The notes below the pieces were generated by a model. That model ran no database searches. It was not told the origin of the DNA and worked only from the letters and a program-made list of their open reading frames with translations. The position numbers and the translations under genes are program-made. This document shows, piece by piece, positions 5,218 to 11,905 of a DNA stretch of 11,905 bases (positions within the stretch are counted from its first letter, which is position 1; every line of letters begins with the position of its first letter). Origin of the DNA: DASYHQ01 sp038223165 (GTDB lineage: Bacteria; Planctomycetota; Phycisphaerae; Tepidisphaerales; Tepidisphaeraceae); the NCBI GenBank assembly GCA_038223165.1, contig JBBRHE010000111.1, positions 1-11,905 on the forward strand. Direction: 5' to 3'.

Positions 5218-8200
5218 CTATTCTCCGATCACCGCATGAATGACGTCGCCTTGCCCGAAATAGTTTGCGACTCGACTGGCTGGCCCGTCGTACGTTCGCG
5301 TCACATATTTCGCGACGCGCAAGTTGGCTGCTTTGGCCAATCGCCTTAGCCCTTCGGGTGAGAATATGACGCGGCTCGCGTCGCGCGTCCAACCCGCCCA
5401 ATGATGACCCTGCGCAACCAGCGCCCGCGAGCGAAGGTTGTCGGCCGTCACTGCGATGACACCGTTTGGGTTTAGGAGGTTGCGCGTGCGACGGAGTAAC
5501 ATCAGCGGGTCGGCAGACCGCTGCAGCGCGCGACCGAGGACGATGATGTCGAACGTCTTTCCATCGGGCACGATGAACGCCGCGTCCATCGGGGCACCTT
5601 CGATGACCGTGCAACGCGACTGCTCGCGCAACGCTGCGGCGCGTGCGGGGTCGGTGAGGATGGCAGCGCACTGACGGTCGGCAGCGCCTCGCGTGAAGGC
5701 ATCCATCACGACGCCGTTCGTGTCGGACAGGTCCAGCAGGGACCGCGACGCCCGTCCCGTGGTTGCCCATTGCAATGTTTCGAGAACGTCGTTCGACAAA
5801 CCGTGCGCGATCGCGGCGCCGTCCTCGCGACGGATGAGCGCCGACGCGCAGGCGTTCGAATAGTAAGCCTGCAGCGGGCTGACATTGTTGTACGGTGCAA
5901 ACAGGAACGAATCGGCCGGCCGGCCGCTAAGCGGACACGGCGGGGGATCGAGTTCGGCTGCGCCACTCGATGCGTCAAAGGTCGGGCGAGCGAGGCCAAG
6001 GCGATGCTCGATTATGGCGTTCAGACGGTTCAGTCGACGAATTACGTCACAGCGAACACGCCCTAGCGTGCCGAAGCCGGCCAGGAATTTTTCACGGGCA
6101 TCGGTAAGCATCGTCGCGCGGGCGGTTGGGTCCCAATACTGGTTGATCACCGCGCCGGCACTACCCGCGCGCCATATACCGAACATGCGGCTGGTGCGGA
6201 TGGCCAGGTCCCAATCCGCCGCGTCACCGCGCCCGGGATAAAGCTGACCGACCATCGCGTAAGCGGTTCGACGCCAGAAAATGCTCTCGTAGACGAGGGG
6301 TTCATCAGCAAGGAAATCGAGTGTGTCGATCTGCCTGGTCGGACCGATATTCACCAGTGCGCCACCCGCGCGCGAGATTGTCTCGAAGTACGCAGCCTTC
6401 ACGAATCGCTTGTCTCGGAACAGTTCACCGACGCGCTGGAGAAGGCCGGGTGTGTACGTCACCCCGGGCCTGGCGAACGCGAGGACCTGCCCATATGCTT
6501 TTTCGAATCCGTCGGCGATGAGGTCGAACGTCTCGCCATCCTTGCGGTTGATGATGCGCACCGACTTGCCGAGTGACGCGAGGGACTCTGTCACCGGTTC
6601 AGACCGCAAATCGTCGACGACGAGAACCTCGAAGTTCTCGTAATCCTGCGAGCAGATCGACTCAACCGTTGCCCGCAGTGCCGCCGGTTCCGCTTCGCGC
6701 AATGGGATGACGACCGTGATCGGCGGTAACGGCGTCGGGGCGCGTTCCATGACGTGCGGCCGACCCACCACCAGGTCCACCGCCACCTGCCGCCAGGACC
6801 GCGGTGCCGTTGAGGGCAGTGGTGGAGGCGATGGTGCCGGTGGAGGCAGCTGCACTGCCTTTTCGACGATCGGTAAGCGCGTGGACACCTCGTGGTGCAG
6901 CGCGGCCAAGTCCTTCTGCAAATCGACTAACTGCTGGCGAATCGGTACGTACATCTGCTCGATCAACTGCGCGGCGGTCGGTTCGGGCGCTGTGGGCTCG
7001 GCGGTCGGTGGCTCGATCTTCACTTCGTTCACAACCGTCGACACGACCGGCTCGACCGTTACATCGGAATCGCCGACCAATGCGGTGGTGGTGGCGACGG
7101 TCGCGAACTGCTTGCGCGCTTCAACTGCCTCCCGCAGCCTGTCCTCGGCGGCCTGGGCCGACTCGCGGACGAACCGCGCCATCAATGCCGGTGAGGGTTC
7201 GATGACGCGCGACTCGCGACCGATGACACGCCCGGCTTCCAGGTCGTCGATCGCGCGGATCACGTCGTCCGTCGGCACGGACTTGATGCAGTACGACTCG
7301 GAAAACGTGCAGATCCAACCGCATCCGGCACAGGGCGCACCGACCGTGATCGCGACGCTCGGCGTCACCGCGGGCAGGAACCGCAACCACGTCCCACCCC
7401 CAAACACGGCCAGCACCGGTCGCCCGACTGCCGCAGCGACGTGCATCGGTCCGGTGTCGTGACCGGTGTAGCCTTGCGACAGCGCAATCAGCGCCTCCAT
7501 TGTCGCCAGTGACATGTCGTCGCGCATGAGGACGGCCGTGCTACCGGTGGCGCTTTCCCCCATCGCCGCCAGCACGTCGTCGACCGCCGCTCGTTCAGCA
7601 GGAAGCCCGATGAATAGGAATTTCCGCCCGTACTTCCACGACCAGTGCGACAGCGCCGCGGCCCACCGGTCGGCGGGCCAGGTTTTGAGCGCAACGTGTG
7701 CCGTCCCACCCACGCAAGCAGCCCAATACCCACCGGGAGCAAACCCCACCTCGTCGAGCAGGCGATGCGCCTCGGTCATGGCGTCGTCGGGTGGCGTGAG
7801 GATCGGGTCAGCCAACCGCACGCGCCGGCCGAGCACGAGGCTCGCCAACGCCGCGTTCTTCGTAATCTCAAGGTCGTCCTCTTTCACCTGCGCGACCTGA
7901 TCGAGCACCAACGACGACACCGGCGCCGCACCGGCGTAAGGGTCGCCACGATACAGGTTCCCGCTCATGCCGACGCGCGGCACTGACGGTAATCGCTCGG
8001 CGAGTTTCTCCTCGGCTAAGGTCCATCGGTACGGCGCGATCATCAGCACTGCCGGGCCAAACTGCGCCGCAGCCGCGAATACGGGCTCGAACGGTTCCCA
8101 CGGGCCATCAACCGACAGCGCGTACGGCTCGGCGGGATACTCGACCACCTGTGCCGTCGGCGCGATCTGCCTTGCAAGAGATGCCACCGACTGCCGGACG

Positions 8201-8301
8201 ATGAGCATCAATTCGTGACCCGCGTCCGTCAGGGCCGCAATCAGCGGTTGCCGGAGGACCAGGTCACCGATCGTGTCAGGATTTGCAATGAGGATGCGCA
8301 T
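5218..8301 (-). CDS. Three-domain fusion: GT9 heptosyltransferase-like, GT2-like, methyltransferase-like
   Basis: The product has 1027 residues counted from the ATG at 8301. That start is chosen because MRILIANPDTIGDLVL is the usual beginning of GT9 enzymes; an ATG at 8337 would add 12 residues, and neither has a clear ribosome site. Residues 1-365 are GT9-like, with GHDTGPMHVAAAVGRPV (Asp282) and a cysteine set at 324, 327, 331 and 338. A charged helical and Pro/Ala-rich linker runs from about 365 to 525. Residues 528-750 resemble GT2 (TVVIPLREAE, VLVVDD), but the usual DxD region reads LAFARPGV and lacks the acidic pair. Residues 790-1027 resemble a class I methyltransferase (FDIIVLGRALQRSADP, LLNPNGVIAV), but the glycine loop reads LLDLSDTNG. 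The GT9 part looks active; the other two may be altered or non-catalytic. The gene heads a minus-strand glycan operon. Confidence 0.85.
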   Translation of the reverse strand: MRILIANPDTIGDLVLRQPLIAALTDAGHELMLIVRQSVASLARQIAPTAQVVEYPAEPYALSVDGPWEPFEPVFAAAAQFGPAVLMIAPYRWTLAEEKLAERLPSVPRVGMSGNLYRGDPYAGAAPVSSLVLDQVAQVKEDDLEITKNAALASLVLGRRVRLADPILTPPDDAMTEAHRLLDEVGFAPGGYWAACVGGTAHVALKTWPADRWAAALSHWSWKYGRKFLFIGLPAERAAVDDVLAAMGESATGSTAVLMRDDMSLATMEALIALSQGYTGHDTGPMHVAAAVGRPVLAVFGGGTWLRFLPAVTPSVAITVGAPCAGCGWICTFSESYCIKSVPTDDVIRAIDDLEAGRVIGRESRVIEPSPALMARFVRESAQAAEDRLREAVEARKQFATVATTTALVGDSDVTVEPVVSTVVNEVKIEPPTAEPTAPEPTAAQLIEQMYVPIRQQLVDLQKDLAALHHEVSTRLPIVEKAVQLPPPAPSPPPLPSTAPRSWRQVAVDLVVGRPHVMERAPTPLPPITVVIPLREAEPAALRATVESICSQDYENFEVLVVDDLRSEPVTESLASLGKSVRIINRKDGETFDLIADGFEKAYGQVLAFARPGVTYTPGLLQRVGELFRDKRFVKAAYFETISRAGGALVNIGPTRQIDTLDFLADEPLVYESIFWRRTAYAMVGQLYPGRGDAADWDLAIRTSRMFGIWRAGSAGAVINQYWDPTARATMLTDAREKFLAGFGTLGRVRCDVIRRLNRLNAIIEHRLGLARPTFDASSGAAELDPPPCPLSGRPADSFLFAPYNNVSPLQAYYSNACASALIRREDGAAIAHGLSNDVLETLQWATTGRASRSLLDLSDTNGVVMDAFTRGAADRQCAAILTDPARAAALREQSRCTVIEGAPMDAAFIVPDGKTFDIIVLGRALQRSADPLMLLRRTRNLLNPNGVIAVTADNLRSRALVAQGHHWAGWTRDASRVIFSPEGLRRLAKAANLRVAKYVTRTYDGPASRVANYFGQGDVIHAVIGE

Positions 8302-8347
8302 CAGTGGATCGAGGCCAACCGGTTTGGCGAATCGCATGAGGGAGGCT

Positions 8348-8379
8348 TTGTCTGCCCGGTCCGATCACGTACTATGATC
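8348..8379 (+). promoter_or_regulatory. Possible promoter and operator between the divergent glycan transcripts
   Basis: TTGTCT (8348-8353) and TACTAT (8370-8375) are 16 bases apart and could be weak -35 and -10 boxes for the plus-strand ATPase gene. Transcription would then begin near 8382, almost at its GTG start, implying little or no leader. GATCA (8363-8367) and TGATC (8375-8379) form an inverted repeat covering the proposed -10. With only 82 bases between the two start codons, a shared control site is plausible but unproven. Confidence 0.3.
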
Positions 8380-8383
8380 GACT

Positions 8384-9820
8384 GTGACGACCGCGTCTCA
8401 TTCGTCCGCTGCAGCATTCGCGCAAGCCCCTACCATGTCAAGCACTTCGGTGACGGCCGACGGTCAGACTATCGTCGCGGCCGGTGGGTTGGGCAAGCGG
8501 TTCAAGTTATACACCAATCCTTGGCATCGCGCATTCGAATGGTTGACGTTTGGCAAGGTAGCCCGTCACACCGATTTCTGGGCCATTCGGGACGTCAGTT
8601 TCAGCGTGAAACGAGGGGAGTGCGTCGGCATCCTGGGTCCCAATGGTTCGGGCAAAAGCACGCTATTGAAGATCCTGTCCGGCGCTTTGCACGCCACGAA
8701 TGGCACCTATGAAACCACCGGGCGGGTTCTGAGCCTGCTGGAACTGGGCACGGGGCTAAACCACGAACTCACTGGCCGGCAAAACGTCCTTCAGGGCGCA
8801 GAGCTTCTTGGCTTCCCACCCGGTTACGCTGAGCGAAAAATCATTGAAATTGAAGCCTTCGCCGAGCTTGGCGACTTATTCGATCGGCCAGTGAAAGTAT
8901 ATAGCAGCGGCATGTTCGTGCGGTTGGTCTTCAGCATGTTTGCCTGCTTTGAGCCCGATGTGTTCATCGTCGATGAAGCCCTGTCAGTCGGTGACGTCTT
9001 CTTCCAGCAAAAGTGCATGCGCCGCGCCCGTGAAATGCTCGAACGGGGTGTGACGATGCTGTTCGTGTCGCACGACACCGCTGCGGTGGAGATGCTCTGC
9101 AATCGCGTGATCGTGCTGAACAAAGGTCAGGTCCTGTTCAGTGGTGACACACGACAGGGACTGGCGGCCTACTACTCGCTGGTCGGCAAAGCCGTCGCGG
9201 CCGAGCGGGCGGCGGTTGCACCTGTGGTGGCTGCGGAAACGGGTGAAGCCCCCGTCGATCCGGCAGTCACTGCCGAGATTGAACGACTGAAACAGTTGCC
9301 ATGGCAAACGCCCGACTCCACCGACATCGCAGGTGATGGCTCGGTCGAGATCACCGGCATCTGTTACCAGCGCGACGATGGTTCGATCTCGCAGATCGTC
9401 GAGCGTGGCGGATGGATCGAAATTTCCGTCCGCGCGTACGCCCATCGTGACACCGGTCCGGTCAACAACGGGGTCGCGATGTACGACCGCATCGGCACGC
9501 TGATCTTCGCGGTAAACGTGCTGAACGCAGAGATCGAACCGATGCGTGCCAAAGCAGGTGAAGAATGGGTCACGCGGTTCCGCATCAAGGCGGACATGGA
9601 ACCAGGCGAGTACACGCTGACAATCGGCGCATCCGAAGCACTCCCCGACGCGCAAAGCATGACCGGCTGGAACCAGCACCTCGGCGGGGTCCATTTTGCG
9701 CGCCTCCCCCGAGGAGGGAAGATTGCCATCATCCCCCGGCCAGACAATCGCCGGCGCAGCTTCGGGCCGGCGAATCTGGACTATCGCCTGACGCGCGTAC
9801 CGCTGGGGACGACGTCGTGA
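8384..9820 (+). CDS. wzt: Wzt-type ABC transporter ATPase with C-terminal carbohydrate-binding domain
   Basis: The product has 478 residues. The N-terminal half is the nucleotide-binding domain of polysaccharide exporters, with HTDFWAIRDVSFSVKRGE (62-79), Walker A GPNGSGKS (85-92), the Wzt-style signature YSSGM (173-177) in place of LSGGQ, Walker B VFIVDE (193-198) and the switch His230. An Ala/Val/Glu-rich hinge follows (about 266-300). Residues about 318-460 match a Wzt C-terminal domain: a beta-rich region with MYDRIGTLIFAVN and EPGEYTLTIGASE. In studied systems this domain binds the finished end of the glycan. It should pair with a Wzm permease at the inner membrane and power export. The start is GTG at 8384; Met18 at 8435 is an alternative, and neither has a clear ribosome site. 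The stop overlaps the next start by one base. Confidence 0.93.
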   Translation: MTTASHSSAAAFAQAPTMSSTSVTADGQTIVAAGGLGKRFKLYTNPWHRAFEWLTFGKVARHTDFWAIRDVSFSVKRGECVGILGPNGSGKSTLLKILSGALHATNGTYETTGRVLSLLELGTGLNHELTGRQNVLQGAELLGFPPGYAERKIIEIEAFAELGDLFDRPVKVYSSGMFVRLVFSMFACFEPDVFIVDEALSVGDVFFQQKCMRRAREMLERGVTMLFVSHDTAAVEMLCNRVIVLNKGQVLFSGDTRQGLAAYYSLVGKAVAAERAAVAPVVAAETGEAPVDPAVTAEIERLKQLPWQTPDSTDIAGDGSVEITGICYQRDDGSISQIVERGGWIEISVRAYAHRDTGPVNNGVAMYDRIGTLIFAVNVLNAEIEPMRAKAGEEWVTRFRIKADMEPGEYTLTIGASEALPDAQSMTGWNQHLGGVHFARLPRGGKIAIIPRPDNRRRSFGPANLDYRLTRVPLGTTS

Positions 9821-10944
9821 TGACCAGCTCACCCCTGCGCAAACTAAATGGCCGCCCCCTGCGGGTCGCGCTGATCACCACCGTCGCCCGAAACATTGGT
9901 GACGAGTTCATTCGTGAGGGCGTGCGCTCGTTTCTTGACGATCTGTTGGGTGACTATGACGCGCTGTATATCGACAAGCACGACCTCGCGACCGCGCACC
10001 GTCCCCTGCTCGACGAGTTGGACCCACCGGCAGACAAGATCGAGTCCGCGGACCTCATCGTGCAATGCGGCGCGCCGCAGTTCTGGCATCTGGGGGAATC
10101 AAGTTGCTTCAACGACCCGTGGGTGATCGCGCTGTGGGATCGACTAGACAAGTTGAACGGTCGTACACCAATCCTCAATCTCGGCATCGGCACCTGCCAA
10201 CCGCGCCAGAACGACATCGGCACACTCACTGACACCCCCGAACTCGCTGCATTTGCCAAGCGAGTAGTAGATGCCTGTGCGCTCACCACGACGCGTGACG
10301 CACTCACCGCACAACTTCTGAACGCATTTGACCTCGGTCACACCCACTTGCCCTGCCCCGCGTACTCCGCTGCCCGGCGAGTGATGCGCGGGCGAACCGA
10401 AAGGGTCGAATCACGCGACGTCCTGGCGATCAATTTTATGGAGTTGGCCGGTCATTGGTTGCTGAAGGCGGAGAACGACCCCAAGCGATGGAGCGATGTC
10501 GTCCTCAAAACGCTGGCCGTCCTTCGCGGGCAGTATCGGTTGTTGTTTGTCGCGCACAATGAATCGGAACGTAAGTTCCTGGGTTACTGCAACGCGCCGA
10601 CGGAACAGATCTTCTTCAGCCCCGACTATCGCGACTACCTATCGCTGTACAGCCGGGTCGGTGGCATCGTCGCCAACCGGGTTCATGCCGCGGTCTGCGT
10701 CGCAGGCTTCGGCAGGCCCGCAGTGCTCGTTGGCACCGACTCGCGGATTGCGACCGCAGCCGAACTGGGCATTCCGACGATGGACCAGGCCGACGTTTCC
10801 GCCGAGTGGATCATCGATTCGTTCAACAATCAGATGAAGAACCGCCAGCGAGTCTTCGACGAGCGGATCGCGCTTCGCGAGCGCGGGGCACAGGATCACA
10901 TTCGGTTGATTAAAGCGAGCCTGAAACCACTCGTCGGAGTGTAG
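9820..10944 (+). CDS. Polysaccharide pyruvyl transferase family protein
   Basis: The product has 374 residues and carries the marks of the polysaccharide pyruvyl transferase family (CsaB/WcaK type), a GT-B-like fold. They include RVALITTVARNIGDEFIREG near the N-terminus (about 15-34), LIVQCGAPQFW, the central LNLGIGTC, and the late NRVHAAVCVAGFGRPAVLV (from Asn286, with His289), which matches the family's conserved RxH segment. Known members add a pyruvate ketal to a sugar using phosphoenolpyruvate, though some relatives do other chemistry. The ATG at 9820 shares its A with the TGA of the ATPase gene, so translation is probably coupled. A longer in-frame reading starting at 9565 overlaps the ATPase and is rejected. 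It may modify the glycan that the transporter exports. Confidence 0.85.
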   Translation: MTSSPLRKLNGRPLRVALITTVARNIGDEFIREGVRSFLDDLLGDYDALYIDKHDLATAHRPLLDELDPPADKIESADLIVQCGAPQFWHLGESSCFNDPWVIALWDRLDKLNGRTPILNLGIGTCQPRQNDIGTLTDTPELAAFAKRVVDACALTTTRDALTAQLLNAFDLGHTHLPCPAYSAARRVMRGRTERVESRDVLAINFMELAGHWLLKAENDPKRWSDVVLKTLAVLRGQYRLLFVAHNESERKFLGYCNAPTEQIFFSPDYRDYLSLYSRVGGIVANRVHAAVCVAGFGRPAVLVGTDSRIATAAELGIPTMDQADVSAEWIIDSFNNQMKNRQRVFDERIALRERGAQDHIRLIKASLKPLVGV

Positions 10945-10964
10945 CCGCTAGGACATGCCGACCG

Positions 10965-11735
10965 TTAGATCACGTCGCGAATCTCACTGCGCAATTTTCG
11001 GAACACAACCCACCCCGCACCCAGCGACGCGAGAGCCCACCCCACCATCGCTGCCCACAGACCTACATCCGGCACCCGCCCATAGAGAAACAGTTCGCGC
11101 GTGCCATGCAGCGCCGGGTATAGCGGATGAAACACGAAGGCATGGTGGTTGGCGACGTAGACGATCGGCAACGTCCACATCACGACCTGCAGCGAGATCG
11201 TCAGCAACTGACCGATGTCGCGCAGGAACACGTTGAGCGTGCCGATGATCAGCCCGACTCCAAAACCCAATAACTGCAACGTGATCAGCGGCAGTGGCAA
11301 CAGCAGCCAGGTCCAGGCAGGCTTCAGTCCCAAGGCCAGGGAGATGATCAGCAATAGAGAAAAACTGATGAGTAACCCGAGCGTCGCTGAAGCGGCGGTC
11401 TGGGCGACAAACACCTGTTCGGGGACGGGAAGCTTCTTGAGGTACGTGGCATTCTCGAGGAACGCCCCACTGCCACGGGTCACGCACTCAGCAAACGCCA
11501 GCCAGGGCAGGAAGCCACTGCAAAGGTAAAGCGTGTATGCGAACTTACTTTCCAGCCCCGGCAACGGTGGCGTCTTCATGAGGCTGGTGAAAATGACCGA
11601 GTACAGCCCAATCAACGCCAGTGGGTGGACGACATTCCAGACGATGCCCAACCCCGTGCCGGCATAACGGTGCCGCAGGTCGGTCATCGCCCGCGTCCAG
11701 ATGAACCGCTGATATTGCCACAACCCGACGAGCAT
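10965..11735 (-). CDS. wzm: Wzm-type ABC-2 polysaccharide export permease
   Basis: The product has 256 residues, the usual size for a polysaccharide ABC-2 permease. It begins with an amphipathic stretch before DLRHRYAGTGLGIVWNVVHPL (19-39), the typical coupling region. About six membrane segments follow near 32-52, 68-86, 112-135, 143-166, 178-197 and 227-245. The cytosolic NVFLRDIGQLL (168-178) is also characteristic. Two copies would form the inner-membrane channel together with two ATPase subunits. The gene converges on the pyruvyl transferase-like gene with 20 bases between the stops, so it cannot share a transcript with the ATPase. No clear Shine-Dalgarno site precedes the ATG at 11735. 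The heptamer repeat array lies about 38 bases upstream. Confidence 0.92.
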   Translation of the reverse strand: MLVGLWQYQRFIWTRAMTDLRHRYAGTGLGIVWNVVHPLALIGLYSVIFTSLMKTPPLPGLESKFAYTLYLCSGFLPWLAFAECVTRGSGAFLENATYLKKLPVPEQVFVAQTAASATLGLLISFSLLLIISLALGLKPAWTWLLLPLPLITLQLLGFGVGLIIGTLNVFLRDIGQLLTISLQVVMWTLPIVYVANHHAFVFHPLYPALHGTRELFLYGRVPDVGLWAAMVGWALASLGAGWVVFRKLRSEIRDVI

Positions 11736-11772
11736 ACCCGGCGATGATACGAGAAGGGATGTGGAAGACGAA

Positions 11773-11815
<43 letters not shown>

Positions 11816-11857
11816 TTGCTCATGTTTTGGCGGACCGCAAATTTGAACTCTGTCTTT

Positions 11858-11905
11858 CTGCCTACCGCCTACTGCCTACTGCCTACTTCCCCCTCCCCCC
11901 TCCCC
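11858..11905 (+). repeat. Heptamer tandem array, inverted right arm running into a C-rich tract
   Basis: Four units (CTGCCTA, CCGCCTA, CTGCCTA, CTGCCTA) are the reverse complement type of the left array, 46 bases away. The same 7-base phase continues as CTTCCCC, CTCCCCC and CTCCCC to the window end, with T at 11873, 11880, 11887, 11894 and 11901. The array is cut by the window edge. The stretch between the arms (11812-11857) shows no gene. Confidence 0.8.

Noticed and set aside
3670..5349. Long + strand open frame of 559 codons across two glycosyltransferase genes
   Set aside because: It is antisense to two clear GT2 genes with intact motifs on the minus strand. Its product has no recognisable domain, and high GC content commonly leaves such frames open.
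9565..9819. N-terminal extension of the pyruvyl transferase-like gene into the Wzt gene
   Set aside because: The extra residues are an out-of-frame reading of the Wzt C-terminal domain, and the family begins just after the ATG at 9820.
8984..9832. Minus-strand open frame of 282 codons opposite the Wzt gene
   Set aside because: It lies antisense to the conserved ATPase and carbohydrate-binding regions and shows no family features.

Overview
The window is about 60% GC and densely coded. It most resembles a member of the Planctomycetota, perhaps of the class Phycisphaerae. That is inferred from the mix of genes: secreted proteins of unknown function, a GT9-GT2-methyltransferase fusion, weak Shine-Dalgarno sites and short heptamer repeats. 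No rRNA, tRNA or marker gene is present to confirm it.

Left third (1-3060). Positions 1-349 hold no intact gene. On the + strand at about 165-345 there is a decayed piece that looks like the C-terminus of an IS4-type transposase. Three minus-strand genes follow: a cysteine-rich cytosolic copper-storage (Csp-like) protein, a small lipocalin-like lipoprotein, and a secreted 494-residue protein of unknown function. The leader of the last one carries a perfect 10-bp inverted repeat. A GC-rich cluster of inverted repeats at 3009-3060 separates this part from the glycan genes.

Middle (3087-8301, all minus strand). This is a four-gene glycan assembly operon, read from right to left: a 1027-residue fusion (GT9 glycosyltransferase, linker, GT2-like domain, methyltransferase-like domain), a GT2 glycosyltransferase, a polyprenol-phosphate-type GT2, and a DUF2304 membrane protein. 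The last two genes overlap by 155 bases in different frames.

Right third (8384-11735). A short divergent promoter region leads to a plus-strand pair: a Wzt-type ABC ATPase with a C-terminal carbohydrate-binding domain, and a polysaccharide pyruvyl transferase-like protein. Their stop and start overlap. The Wzm-type permease that should partner the ATPase lies beyond them on the opposite strand, convergent and only 20 bases away. The right edge holds two inverted arrays of 7-bp repeats, the second running in phase into a C-rich tract at the window end.

Taken together, 3087-11735 looks like an ABC-transporter-dependent O-antigen or capsule locus. The glycosyltransferases would build a lipid-linked glycan, and the methyltransferase-like and pyruvyl transferase-like proteins could modify it. 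The Wzt C-terminal domain may recognise the finished chain and Wzm/Wzt export it. The glycan structure and any end-cap recognition are inference.
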